Assembly: GCF_003399635.1 (NCBI RefSeq)
Contig: NZ_NBXB01000017.1
Location: 1-64,000 of the forward strand
DNA: 64,000 nt
Source of the DNA: Subtercola boreus
GTDB lineage: Bacteria; Actinomycetota; Actinomycetes; Actinomycetales; Microbacteriaceae
Direction of reading: 5' to 3'
A program made the translations under genes and the position numbers. A model generated the notes under the pieces. The model saw only the letters and a program-made list of their open reading frames with translations, made no database searches and was not told the DNA's origin. This document shows, one piece after another, positions 16,021-23,873 of this stretch. Each line of letters opens with the position of its first letter. Position 1 is the first letter of the stretch.

Positions 16021-16445
16021 CGCTCGATCCGCGGCGTGTAGAACCACCCCGACTGATCCTGATGCTCATATGTCTTCGCGTCAGAGTCGCGGCGCTGTTT
16101 GACAGCACGCGCCATCAGGTCGACCTCAAGGTCAACAACGATGCTGTCTCGAATAGCCGGGTCAGTCGCTAACGAGTAAGGCACCCCGAACGGGTTCAGA
16201 TCAGCCTGGCGCTCCACGGAAGCAATCAGATAGCCGACCTGCTCCGCATCCCACTCAGCTTCAGTTGTGGTCACTGATCGGACGAGTCGGCCTTCTTCGT
16301 CGTACTCGTGCGACGTCGTGCGGCGCGGTTCCCACCCGTAGAGCCTTCGGAGGCTGACACCGAGTTCTCGAGCGAGGCGAGCTTCACCGTCGAGGCGGCG
16401 ATCGAAGCTTTTTTTAGGCGCTCCGTGAGCTGCCTGGGGTTCCAC
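16017..16445 (-). CDS. tail assembly chaperone, frameshift-encoded part (gpT-like)
   Basis: This frame has no ribosome site of its own and is expected to be read as the C-terminal extension of the upstream chaperone through a -1 shift on the A7 run at 16409-16415. After the shift the sequence continues 'KKSFDRRLDGEARLARELG' and ends 'GWFYTPRIER'. The open frame extends to 16445, but only the part from about 16415 leftward should be translated. Tail chaperones G and GT bind the tape measure and recruit tail-tube subunits. The arrangement is conserved in long-tailed phages. About 132 residues of the upstream protein plus ~130 here form the fusion. Confidence 0.8.
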   Translation of the reverse strand: MEPQAAHGAPKKSFDRRLDGEARLARELGVSLRRLYGWEPRRTTSHEYDEEGRLVRSVTTTEAEWDAEQVGYLIASVERQADLNPFGVPYSLATDPAIRDSIVVDLEVDLMARAVKQRRDSDAKTYEHQDQSGWFYTPRIER

Positions 16446-16804
16446 TCATTCAGGCCGAAAATCGCGTCGCACACCGCGACAAAGTCGGGGCCAGACAGGG
16501 AAGTGAGCATCTTCTGCCACTGCTCAGGCGTCAATACCGTCTCGGTGTCGCCGTCGAGATATACGCCACTGATCGGTGCGGCTTCCTGGCAGACATCATG
16601 GACGTCATAACCGACGTAGCGATCTGTCGGGGCCTCAGGGTCGGCGGGGTTCCGGGAGGTGATCCCAGCCCATACCGTGCCGTCAGGGATCTCCGAGAAG
16701 CGAAGCGTTACCAGCTCGCCACCGAACACCACCGGAACGTCGATGCGATCGGGTTCGGCTTTCTGCTCCTGCTGTTTGGCATTGAGGTCATCAAACGAGG
16801 TCAT
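16271..16804 (-). CDS. tail assembly chaperone (gpG-like)
   Basis: A 177-residue chaperone encoded between the major tail protein and the tape measure, the conserved position. The body (residues ~20-125) is a compact acidic domain with 'LTPEQWQKMLTSLSGPDFVAVCDAIFG' -like helices (only the start is quoted as evidence: LTPEQWQKML); the C-terminus is Ser/Arg/Lys-rich, typical of the unshifted form. Codons 130-132 (CTA AAA AAA) form the slippery site for the -1 product. Normal translation ends here; a minority of ribosomes should yield the longer GT fusion. Confidence 0.85.
   Translation of the reverse strand: MTSFDDLNAKQQEQKAEPDRIDVPVVFGGELVTLRFSEIPDGTVWAGITSRNPADPEAPTDRYVGYDVHDVCQEAAPISGVYLDGDTETVLTPEQWQKMLTSLSGPDFVAVCDAIFGLNEWNPRQLTERLKKASIAASTVKLASLENSVSASEGSTGGNRAARRRTSTTKKADSSDQ
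16409..16415 (-). promoter_or_regulatory. programmed -1 ribosomal frameshift site (A_AAA_AAA)
   Basis: On the minus strand the zero-frame codons CTA AAA AAA GCT contain a perfect X-XXY-YYZ heptamer of seven A. A -1 slip re-pairs both Lys tRNAs fully and continues AGC TTC GAT (Ser-Phe-Asp) into the downstream open frame. Confidence 0.8.
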
Positions 16805-16845
16805 GCGTTCCTCCCACGGAATAGCCCACGGATAGAGAGATGAAG

Positions 16846-16886
16846 CCTGCCGGGGCGCTTCCGTGGGCTGGGTACACCCCGGCAGG
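16846..16886 (-). other. 10-bp inverted repeat between tail genes
   Basis: CCTGCCGGGG and CCCCGGCAGG pair perfectly across a 21-nt loop in the gap between the major tail protein and the tail chaperones. There is no T tract, so it is more likely an mRNA-stability, processing or attenuation hairpin than a full terminator; it would help keep major tail protein mRNA in excess. Confidence 0.55.
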
Positions 16887-16896
16887 GGTAGAGGGG

Positions 16897-17400
16897 TTAC
16901 GCCGCGACAGCCACGTCCATCAGGACGGTGCCGCTGACATTGCAGACGAGCGTGCGAGTGAGTTCCTGATCCTTCACCGGGGCGTCCGGGATGGACTCCG
17001 AAGCGGTGATCGGGATGACGTGGACGATCTGCGCGGCTGCGATCGCAACCGAGTTGTCGACCGCCCAGCGCTCCACGAGGAAACCCGAGACGCCCTTCGT
17101 GAGCGCGAGGCGCACCACGTCTCCGGCGGTGTTCGTGTACGCATACGTGATCGTCACGTCATCAACCACGGTGCCGTCGTACTGGATCTCCTGCGCGAGG
17201 GTGAAACGGTTGGCCCGCACCTTCGTGATCGCACGAGTGTGCTTGTAACCATCGCCGGTTGCGGAATAGGTGATCTTCTTCACCGTGCCAGCGGTGAGCT
17301 CGGCGATGGTCGGCGCGGCCGGGTTCGCGATGGTGGGAACGAAAAGAACGAGAGCCTGGCCGTTACTGACCTTGCCCAGGGGGACTGTCTCAAGAGCCAT
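16897..17400 (-). CDS. major tail (tube) protein
   Basis: A 167-residue beta-rich protein starting 'MALETVPLGKVSNGQALVLF'. Its small size, Thr/Val-rich strands and position directly before the tail chaperones match the major tail tube subunits of siphoviruses, which stack as hexameric rings around the tape measure. Start and stop overlap with the preceding small gene (TGATG), so translation is coupled. It ends in 'MDVAVAA'. A stable hairpin follows it. No Ig-like decoration domain is present. Confidence 0.75.
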   Translation of the reverse strand: MALETVPLGKVSNGQALVLFVPTIANPAAPTIAELTAGTVKKITYSATGDGYKHTRAITKVRANRFTLAQEIQYDGTVVDDVTITYAYTNTAGDVVRLALTKGVSGFLVERWAVDNSVAIAAAQIVHVIPITASESIPDAPVKDQELTRTLVCNVSGTVLMDVAVAA

Positions 17401-17603
17401 CAGGCATCTCCTTTTTTGGGTTCGCCCACGGAAGTTTTAGTGGAAGCCTTGGGCTTCGGGGGGAAGTACTCAGCGGCCCGGGACTCGGTGACAGGTTCGT
17501 CATCGATTACCTCGTAAAGGTCCGGGTTCGCTTCGACTTCTGACTGCGAAGCGTCGAACTCATGCTTCGGGCCATCGACTGCTCGCACACGAAGAAATGG
17601 CAT
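17400..17603 (-). CDS. small phage protein before major tail protein, 67 aa
   Basis: A 67-residue acidic protein (FDASQSEVEANPDLYEVID) with a Lys/Pro/Ser-rich C-terminus. The first half resembles the short head-tail region proteins of actinophages that begin with a beta-strand 'FLRVRAVDG' and keep an 'F-D-x-S' element; a 42-aa gene in the connector region (19434-19562) is of the same general kind. AGGAGGG lies upstream. Function unknown; a structural or assembly role is suggested by position. Confidence 0.6.
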   Translation of the reverse strand: MPFLRVRAVDGPKHEFDASQSEVEANPDLYEVIDDEPVTESRAAEYFPPKPKASTKTSVGEPKKGDA

Positions 17604-17643
17604 GACGAATAACCCTCCTAAGGGCGTTGGCGGTGAGAGATGG

Positions 17644-18060
17644 TCAGATCAGGTCGGAAAAGAAACCGCAGCGGATCGTGTTCCAGAAAAGGGGCGGAGT
17701 CGAGTCGTCGTCACGCTGCACGTCGATCGGTGACTCGAACCAGAAGGGTCCAGGACTTTCGTCATCGACAGCAGGGATTGCGCCGAGACCGCGCGGGAAC
17801 AGCACGCCTTTGATCTGTTCAAAAACCCACGACGCTTGGTCAGCCGTAGAGCCGACACAATGAACCGTCCATGATGGGTTCTGCCTGACAGAGCCGCTAG
17901 TAAACCGTGGCTGAGTATCAGTGCCCTCGCCGCTATAGAAAACCGCGTACGGGCCAGCCTGAGGCTTACCACCCACCAGCGGGGCGAGACCCGGATAGAA
18001 GTTCGTCACCTTCGACGTGGCAACCAGTGCGACAAGTGCTGCGGTGTGCTTCCGGCTCAC
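17644..18060 (-). CDS. tail terminator/completion protein
   Basis: A 138-residue protein placed after the HK97 gp10-like gene and before the major tail protein, where tail terminators are encoded. The fold appears mixed alpha/beta ('TNFYPGLAPLVGGKPQAGPY', then strands and 'VFEQIKGVLF'), consistent with lambda gpU-like proteins that close the tail tube before head joining. It starts at a GTG overlapping the previous stop (GTGA). Assignment by gene order and size. Confidence 0.65.
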   Translation of the reverse strand: MSRKHTAALVALVATSKVTNFYPGLAPLVGGKPQAGPYAVFYSGEGTDTQPRFTSGSVRQNPSWTVHCVGSTADQASWVFEQIKGVLFPRGLGAIPAVDDESPGPFWFESPIDVQRDDDSTPPLFWNTIRCGFFSDLI

Positions 18061-18467
18061 AGTCCCGCCGCCCTCATCGCATCATCGACGGCCTTCGCGA
18101 TACCGAACTCGAAGTCCTCTTGGTTCTCATTCAGAGACGCCAGACCGTAACCGCGAGGGGCGACCTTCGGCGAACCGAACTCAGAAATGTTCCCGAGTGG
18201 ACCCTGACGACGGTCCTTGTCGAAACCGATCTCCGCAGTGATCGGTGCCGTCGAAGAGTTATCAGACAAAACGTCATAGCTCACCGCACTCGGCAAGCCA
18301 GGGAGCGAATCGGAGCCCTGCAGTTTCGCTTTCCACGCATCCTTGATGTTCCGCGAAGTGACCGTGACCGCTTTGCGGATGTTGTATCGAGCCTCGCGCG
18401 GGGCTTCCTCGATCGACGCGGCTAGAGCGTTGATCTCCGAGAAGTCGAAGGAGATGTTGTCGGGCAT
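18057..18467 (-). CDS. HK97 gp10-like head-tail connector
   Basis: A 136-residue protein: 'MPDNISFDFSEINALAASIE' leads into a conserved basic helix ('RYNIRKAVTVTSRNIKDAW') typical of HK97 gp10-like proteins, which are tail-proximal neck components. The ATG at 18467 is preferred over an upstream ATG because GGAGGTGG precedes it and it overlaps the previous stop as TGATG. The C-terminus ends in a helix (GIAKAVDDAMRAAGL). Confidence 0.75.
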   Translation of the reverse strand: MPDNISFDFSEINALAASIEEAPREARYNIRKAVTVTSRNIKDAWKAKLQGSDSLPGLPSAVSYDVLSDNSSTAPITAEIGFDKDRRQGPLGNISEFGSPKVAPRGYGLASLNENQEDFEFGIAKAVDDAMRAAGL

Positions 18468-18868
18468 CAGGAAACCACCTCCACGGGGAACCTGCGAGCC
18501 GTCACATACGAACCCGCGAATGGGCCTGTTATCCGGCACCGTGTACCCACGAGCGCCGGATCGTTACGTGCCGCTGTGATGATCGCGACCATGTTCTTCT
18601 TCACGCCCAGTGACGTCATCACCGGAAGTTTCAGGATCGCATTCTGGTCGGTGAGGATCTGACCCGCAGCATCCACATCGGAACCCAGACGGTGAGGCGC
18701 CATGTATTCACACGGGCCTGAATACACAGGGGTGAACGTCGAACCGTAGCCGCCTGTTGCATCGTCTAGCACAGTGCCGGGAGTATCGAAGCCGATGTCG
18801 CACGTATCCGGCATGAGGGACTGTGCGAGCTTTCGTCCCATGCCGAGTGTGCCGTCAGCGATACTCAT
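18467..18868 (-). CDS. head-tail connector / head closure protein
   Basis: A 133-residue protein of the head-completion region. It reads 'MPDTCDIGF' and 'DDATGGYGSTFTPVYSGPC' near the N-terminus, a pattern seen in many siphovirus neck proteins with an SH3-like beta barrel, and later 'CRITGPFAGSYVTARRFPVE'. The ATG at 18868 shares ATGA with the upstream stop and is preferred to an ATG 18 bases earlier. It presumably plugs or extends the portal channel with its neighbours. Confidence 0.65.
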   Translation of the reverse strand: MSIADGTLGMGRKLAQSLMPDTCDIGFDTPGTVLDDATGGYGSTFTPVYSGPCEYMAPHRLGSDVDAAGQILTDQNAILKLPVMTSLGVKKNMVAIITAARNDPALVGTRCRITGPFAGSYVTARRFPVEVVS

Positions 18869-19428
18869 CGCGACCCGGTAACCCACACGCCAGTGCCGTA
18901 CTGGGAGCGGATCAGTTCGATGTTTCGGTCAGACAGTGTGATGCCGGTTGAATCACCAGCATCAGCGAACGATGCTTTGAAGTCATCGAGGGCGACGGAT
19001 GATAGCCCGCCAACCGTGAGCCCCAGGTTGAGCTCCAGAGAGATGAGTGTCTGGGAGACGAGGACCATCGTCCACCGCTTGAGCCCCTCAGGGGCCTCCG
19101 CGTATCCGTAGGTGAACGTGATGTCCACCGGCAGAGGGCTCGCAATCAGAACACGGCCGTCGCGGTACACATAGTCGACATCACTGCCATCACGGCTCAC
19201 CGAAACGACAGCCTGAACGGGCTGCTGCGGCAGCACGATCCCCTCGGGCTCCGGCCACACCGTGAATGTGACCGTCGCCTGAGGAAAGACCTGCGCGCCG
19301 ATGATGTCTTCGCGCAGGTAGGTGGACGCATCCTTGAGCAGGGAAGTTACCCATGCCGTCTCGTCGGACGAGAAAGTCCGATTGAGACGGGTACCTAGCT
19401 CTACTGCTGTAGCGAATGCGTCCACCAT
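18865..19428 (-). CDS. head-tail connector (gp6-like adaptor)
   Basis: A ~187-residue helical protein from ATG 19428 (GTG at 19425 is an equally good alternative given GGAG spacing). Helices near the N-terminus ('TAWVTSLLKDASTYLREDI') precede a beta insert ('FTVWPEPEGIVLPQQPVQAV') and a C-terminal helix, like phage adaptor proteins that bind the portal. It follows the capsid gene and a 42-aa gene. Role inferred from order and secondary-structure look. Confidence 0.65.
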   Translation of the reverse strand: MVDAFATAVELGTRLNRTFSSDETAWVTSLLKDASTYLREDIIGAQVFPQATVTFTVWPEPEGIVLPQQPVQAVVSVSRDGSDVDYVYRDGRVLIASPLPVDITFTYGYAEAPEGLKRWTMVLVSQTLISLELNLGLTVGGLSSVALDDFKASFADAGDSTGITLSDRNIELIRSQYGTGVWVTGSR

Positions 19429-19433
19429 GACTC

Positions 19434-19562
19434 CTACTTCTTCGAAGCGGTCTGTTTCTTCTGCGGCGGATCGACCGGAACCCATCCAAGGGCCTCGATC
19501 GCATGAACCCCGTTATCGGGAATGTCGAGCACTTCCCCCGAAGGGGACTTGTACGCCGTCAC
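19434..19562 (-). CDS. small phage protein, 42 aa
   Basis: A 42-codon frame between capsid and connector genes: GTG start two bases after the capsid stop, then 'TAYKSPSGEVLDIPDNGVHA', 'IEALGWVPVDPP' and a Lys-rich end. The smooth sequence and tight fit between stop and next start support a real gene. It resembles short capsid-adjacent proteins of actinophages with an S-P-S/D-G-x-V-x-x-V-P pattern. Function unknown; a minor head or scaffold-related role is possible. Confidence 0.6.
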   Translation of the reverse strand: MTAYKSPSGEVLDIPDNGVHAIEALGWVPVDPPQKKQTASKK

Positions 19563-19564
19563 GT

Positions 19565-20488
19565 TTACGCAGACGGGGTGAGGACGGCGAACGGGTACTT
19601 GCTGCCCGAACCCTCGGTTGTCACGGGCGTAGCAACTGCGAAGCCGGCACGGAACTTGAATCGCAGGGCCACCATGTCGCGCTCGGCAAGGTTGATGCCG
19701 CCGACAGTCGCCTCAGTGAGGATCTTCACCTGAACGTCCTGCCGGATTCCGAGGATAGCCTTGGACGAATCCCCGACAAGGAGCTCGGCGACGGCCGGGT
19801 TCCATGAACCGTTCCGCACATAGTCGAGCGGCTGCCCGTAGATGCTGCCCAGCGAGTTGTCCGAACGGATCGAGTCGAGGTAGATCGGCTCGTTCTGCTT
19901 GTCACGCAGACCGCGAAGCTTCGACCGCATGAACCGTCCCGTGTACGCGTGGTTCACGTCGAACCCATCATCTTCGACCTTTGCGAAGACCTGATTGATG
20001 TCCTCAGCGAAGTCGACGGTCGACGTACCACGAACGACAGTGTTGCCGGCCGCAATCGCGCCGGGCACCAAGGCTGCGTCGGTCCACGTCGCCGGCTTGT
20101 TGACGCCGAAGAACACAGCCGCGTCGAGAACTCGACCGAGTTCCTGGGAGACCAGAGGCTGGACCTCGCCCCAGATGTCGAACGTCGAGTCATCGATCAC
20201 ATTCTCGTGAACGGGGATGATGACTGCGATCTCCTCCGCGATCAGGTCCTTATTTGCCCACAGAACCTCGGAGGTCGGCTTCACGCCAGCCGCGAGGGTC
20301 GCTGACTCGCCGACGAAACCGGCGGTTGGCAGAGCCGACAGGACGGGCATGCGTGCGGCGCCCGAGACCATGCGGATGGTGCGGAACGAGGAAAGCGCAG
20401 CAGAGGTGTACTCCGCCTCCTTGACGATGGTGCCGATGTTCTGGACTGCGAGCAGCGCCAGCGCATCGGAGCGACTGATGTCAGCCAT
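19565..20488 (-). CDS. major capsid protein (HK97 fold)
   Basis: A 307-residue protein with HK97-type features: an N-terminal helix, then 'RTIRMVSGAARMPVLSALP' (P-loop/E-loop region) and a long middle 'KDLIAEEIAVIIPVHENVI' with 'DLIAEE' matching the conserved spine-helix entry, and C-terminal 'LAERDMVALRFKFRAGFAV' (P-domain strand). It follows the scaffold gene. The length is short because no large N-terminal delta domain is fused; the scaffold is separate. It forms the icosahedral shell. Confidence 0.9.
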   Translation of the reverse strand: MADISRSDALALLAVQNIGTIVKEAEYTSAALSSFRTIRMVSGAARMPVLSALPTAGFVGESATLAAGVKPTSEVLWANKDLIAEEIAVIIPVHENVIDDSTFDIWGEVQPLVSQELGRVLDAAVFFGVNKPATWTDAALVPGAIAAGNTVVRGTSTVDFAEDINQVFAKVEDDGFDVNHAYTGRFMRSKLRGLRDKQNEPIYLDSIRSDNSLGSIYGQPLDYVRNGSWNPAVAELLVGDSSKAILGIRQDVQVKILTEATVGGINLAERDMVALRFKFRAGFAVATPVTTEGSGSKYPFAVLTPSA

Positions 20489-20503
20489 GATGAACTCTTT
20501 TCA

Positions 20504-21046
20504 CTAGGATTTTTGGAACGCCGCTCGGATGAGGTCGTTCGGGTCGTACTTGACCGGTGCGGCCTGCTTGCCCTTCGCGCCCTGATCTGCGTCGCCGACG
20601 AACTTGCGTTGTGCGGCAGCAGCGAGGTGCGGTTTCTGGGTGAGCAGGTCGATTACGGCCTTGTTCAGCGCTTCGACATCCACTTCGCCGTCATCGCCTA
20701 CCTCAAATGAGGTGGCGTCGATGAACACGGCAGCATCTGCCGGGTCGGCAAGCTTCCCTGCGGCGACCGCCTTGAGTTCCGCTTTGACAATGCGTGCGTT
20801 AGCGGAAGCTGTTGCCTCAGCACGCGCCTCAGCGCGGGCGTTATCGAGGGCTACTTCCTCAGCAGGCTTGTCGCGTGCGGCGAGCTCGCGCCGGAGTTGC
20901 GCAATTTCCTTCTCGGCTGTTTTTCGCGCTGCGCGCTCAGAGTCGAGAGCTTTCTTGGCTCCGGCATTCGGGTCAACTTCGGTGGTGGTGTCTTCGGACT
21001 GTGCTTCGTTCGACTCCGACGTCACATCGGTTTCGGCTTCTGGCAT
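20504..21046 (-). CDS. capsid scaffolding protein
   Basis: A 180-residue acidic, Ala/Glu/Lys-rich protein with a long coiled coil (about residues 30-110, 'ALDSERAARKTAEKEIAQL') and a short C-terminal domain with 'YDPNDLIRAAFQKS', the typical capsid-binding tail of phage scaffolds. It lies directly before the capsid gene. The ATG at 21046 follows AGAGGAAG; the longer upstream frame is low complexity from the terminator region and is rejected. Confidence 0.85.
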   Translation of the reverse strand: MPEAETDVTSESNEAQSEDTTTEVDPNAGAKKALDSERAARKTAEKEIAQLRRELAARDKPAEEVALDNARAEARAEATASANARIVKAELKAVAAGKLADPADAAVFIDATSFEVGDDGEVDVEALNKAVIDLLTQKPHLAAAAQRKFVGDADQGAKGKQAAPVKYDPNDLIRAAFQKS

Positions 21047-21123
21047 GAGAAAATCACTTCCTCTGGGGGATGGATGCCGAGTCGCTCGGCCTGATCCCGC
21101 AAAGGAGCGGGAAGTTTTGGGCA

Positions 21124-21157
21124 ACAAAAAAGCCCCACCTAAGCAGGGCACTTTTTG
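21124..21157 (-). terminator. hairpin terminator between MuF-like and scaffold genes
   Basis: On the minus strand GCCC ... GGGC closes a loop and is followed by TTTTTTG; a run of A precedes it, so it is nearly symmetrical. It lies just after the MuF-like gene and probably reduces read-through, with a fresh ribosome/promoter context for scaffold and capsid. Confidence 0.6.
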
Positions 21158-21163
21158 TTGAAG

Positions 21164-22411
21164 TCAGATGCCTAGAAGTTGCGCCAGACGGCGAACCGAA
21201 CTGGCTGAGGTGGCGAGCTTCGCGACCTCATTTGCATATGCCTGCTCAATATGTGCGAGCTGCATAGGGGTGATCGGCTTCGGCGCCACGTACTTGTCAG
21301 CCGACGACAGCCCGACCGTGCGTGGGTAAACACCGGTCCGGGCGACATCGAGCTTGTACTTCGCGTCATACAGTCGACGCTCCGCAGCCGTCATCGTGTA
21401 ACGGTTCAGTGGGTCGCGGACACCGGTCTCGCGGGCCTGTTTTACGGCGTCCGATGCGGCGCGAGCCTTGCCACCTTTGCCTAGGGCACCGAAGCCCTCG
21501 ATGCGACCAACGATGTTGCCACCGGCGACCTGCGGACCCGTGATGTACCCCTCATGCTCAAGCATCTTGATCGCATTCGTGCGCGTGCCAGCAGTGCGGA
21601 AGATGTCATCCACGGTCATCCGAGAGGGGGTTCCGTAGCGCAGGTGCCCCTTAGATGTCGCAAGTCCACGCTGCTGAATGTTGCCGACCCGGTAAATGTC
21701 GGCACCCTCACGGATAGCACGTGCCTCAGACCGCCCGAACGTTTTCTCTTGCGCCTCCGGGGAGAGCGAGTGAAAGTACTTGTACGGGTCGGTCGTCAGG
21801 TCGCCGGCCATGTTCTCGTTGGTCGGAATGTGGCGGCAGTCACATCGCGGGTGGCGAAGGAAACCGCTGTTCCAACGGAAGAACTTTCCCGCCAGGATCG
21901 CGCACCGTGAGCACGAGGGCGGGTTCAGCATCCGCGTGTACCCCTGCAAGGTGGGCCGTTGGGCTATGTCCGCCGCAACAACACTCCGCCCAGTGTCTGA
22001 CATGACCGTCAGCAGAGTTCCGGTGAGCCACCGTTCAGCCTGCTGCAAAGCCAGCGGCGCAGACAGGCCAGAGCCCACCGCAGACTTGGCCTTCACCACA
22101 GACTCTCCGAGTAACGAACCCATCGACCGACCGTCAGGCGCGGAAGATAGGAAGCCAGCAGGGCTCAGAACCCCGACAGGTGCCGCATCAACGTTCGTTT
22201 CTTGCAGAACATCGGCCGTGTACCCGATCGATGAGGCGACTGCAGCAGCACGCCCCGTTTGCACCCAGTTGAGTAGTGGGGTAACGACATCAGCCCATGA
22301 AGAATCGAAGTCCGGCCCCATACGGCGCCAGAACTTCTTCGCACCCGCGGCCGTCGCCACAGCGATGCGCTGCTGCGTCTCGTAGTAGCTAGTTGCCGAC
22401 TGGGGAAGCAT
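21164..22411 (-). CDS. MuF-like minor head / capsid maturation protein
   Basis: A 415-residue protein between portal and scaffold. Its centre has a zinc-binding signature 'CSRCAILAGKFF...RHPRCDCRH' (Cys167, Cys170, Cys190, Cys192, His194), characteristic of the VG15/MuF head-morphogenesis proteins of actinophages, in which the N-terminal part binds the portal and enters the capsid. The C-terminal half is long and basic and may act as an internal or ejected protein. Its ATG overlaps the portal 3' end by 23 nt. A protease role is sometimes assigned to this group, but no catalytic triad is evident. Confidence 0.8.
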   Translation of the reverse strand: MLPQSATSYYETQQRIAVATAAGAKKFWRRMGPDFDSSWADVVTPLLNWVQTGRAAAVASSIGYTADVLQETNVDAAPVGVLSPAGFLSSAPDGRSMGSLLGESVVKAKSAVGSGLSAPLALQQAERWLTGTLLTVMSDTGRSVVAADIAQRPTLQGYTRMLNPPSCSRCAILAGKFFRWNSGFLRHPRCDCRHIPTNENMAGDLTTDPYKYFHSLSPEAQEKTFGRSEARAIREGADIYRVGNIQQRGLATSKGHLRYGTPSRMTVDDIFRTAGTRTNAIKMLEHEGYITGPQVAGGNIVGRIEGFGALGKGGKARAASDAVKQARETGVRDPLNRYTMTAAERRLYDAKYKLDVARTGVYPRTVGLSSADKYVAPKPITPMQLAHIEQAYANEVAKLATSASSVRRLAQLLGI

Positions 22412-23864
22412 TCAGAACGCCTCCCGGCTGGCCCTGAGCGGGGCGTAGAGCGGCTTGCAACTGCGGGTCGGTGTTCTGCTCGTCCACCATCGCCAGTACC
22501 CGCTCCACCTCTGTTGGCGACAGGCCGTACAGTTCCATCAGGTACTCGAGCGGGAACCCCATCGTCTTCATCTTCAGCAACGCATCCGCGAGCTGAGCCT
22601 CGGAACGAATCTCCGGGTTCATCCAGTCCATGTGCGCAAGCCGGCACATCTTCGCCAACTCCTTGTCGCCCTTCGCTAACGCGACAAGGCGATACATCTC
22701 ACGCAGCGCCGGATCGGTGAACGTCTGAAACTCAAGAACTTTCTTGTTCAGACCAATCTCAGACGCCTTGAGACCATCCGCGTTGACGTTCGACATGCCC
22801 GACTTCGCAACAAGGTACGTCGGCGGGGTGCGGGTCTGGGAGCCGATGTGCGCCACCGCCACATCGATGGTGTCCGTGAACACGTCGAGGCGCGCCGCAT
22901 CCCACTGGCCAACCTTGGCGTCACCCGTAAGAAACAGGAGCCTCTTTTCCGACAAATCATCGATCTGGACCGGTTTCTCGCCGATCTTCTTCCCAGTACT
23001 GTCCAGAACAGGGATCTTCGGCGGCGCCTGGTTCATCACGACACGGGCCGGCATGGAGGCATAGTCGGCCGCGAGGAACAGGTACGCCCACAGCAGGTTG
23101 ATAGCGTCCTGCATAGGCATCACGCCCTGGATTTCCGACACAGGGTCGCCGAGGAGAGTAGGCCGGTTCTGGATTTCCACGACCGGAACTTCGCCGATCG
23201 GGTTAGGCAGAGGCCACACCTCATTCCCGACCGCGCGGGGAGTCCAAGCGCCTCCGCCGAGACCCTTCTGGCGGGCCTGCTCAGCCTGGGAGAAGAACTT
23301 GTCGGCAGAAGAGGCACGTGACCGCTCGAACTTCCACACGTAGTCTGCGGTGTACAGGGTGCCGTACTCTTTCGTGTCATCGACCCACGTCTTCAACGCG
23401 GCGACACGAAGCCTCGGGTTAGCCCAGTCGTACTCGATCTCCACATTCATGGGATGTTCCCATGTGATGAGAGGCTCGTCCGTCTTCGTGTCGCCCCACA
23501 CGATCACGTAGGAACGGCCCGTGGTGAGTGTGGTGACGAAACCCTGAGAAGACTGCATGTCCATCTCGTTGATCAGCCACTGCTCGTGCAGGACCATTGC
23601 AGCCTCGGGACTGTCAGCGATCTTCACGCCCGTGTGGCGAATACGCTCCGACTCAGCGTTTACCACCGCGCCGCACCAGTTATCCGAGAAGCCCGAGTAC
23701 CGTTGCGCGTTCTTCCGCTTCCATTCCGCGGTAGCGAAAGTCAGAGGCTGCTTGCCCCCAAAATACTCTTCCTGCTTGCTCATTGCAGCACGACGAAACG
23801 AAATACGGCCGTAGCACGCATCAACCAAACGCAGCGCCTCATCGAGAGCAGTATTCTCGCTCAA
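22389..23864 (-). CDS. portal protein (SPP1 Gp6-like)
   Basis: A 491-residue portal: the N-terminal 'RRAAMSKQEEYFGGKQPL' helix, then 'DNWCGAVVNAESERIRHTG' and the strand-rich clip region, then 'HIGSQTRTPPTYLVA' and 'NADGLKASEIGL', the wing/crown segment common to SPP1-type portals. It forms the dodecameric DNA gate and motor docking ring. It starts at a TTG with GGAGG well placed upstream. It follows the large terminase, the standard order. Confidence 0.9.
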   Translation of the reverse strand: MSENTALDEALRLVDACYGRISFRRAAMSKQEEYFGGKQPLTFATAEWKRKNAQRYSGFSDNWCGAVVNAESERIRHTGVKIADSPEAAMVLHEQWLINEMDMQSSQGFVTTLTTGRSYVIVWGDTKTDEPLITWEHPMNVEIEYDWANPRLRVAALKTWVDDTKEYGTLYTADYVWKFERSRASSADKFFSQAEQARQKGLGGGAWTPRAVGNEVWPLPNPIGEVPVVEIQNRPTLLGDPVSEIQGVMPMQDAINLLWAYLFLAADYASMPARVVMNQAPPKIPVLDSTGKKIGEKPVQIDDLSEKRLLFLTGDAKVGQWDAARLDVFTDTIDVAVAHIGSQTRTPPTYLVAKSGMSNVNADGLKASEIGLNKKVLEFQTFTDPALREMYRLVALAKGDKELAKMCRLAHMDWMNPEIRSEAQLADALLKMKTMGFPLEYLMELYGLSPTEVERVLAMVDEQNTDPQLQAALRPAQGQPGGVLNASPVGN

Positions 23865-23873
23865 TGCGGCCTC

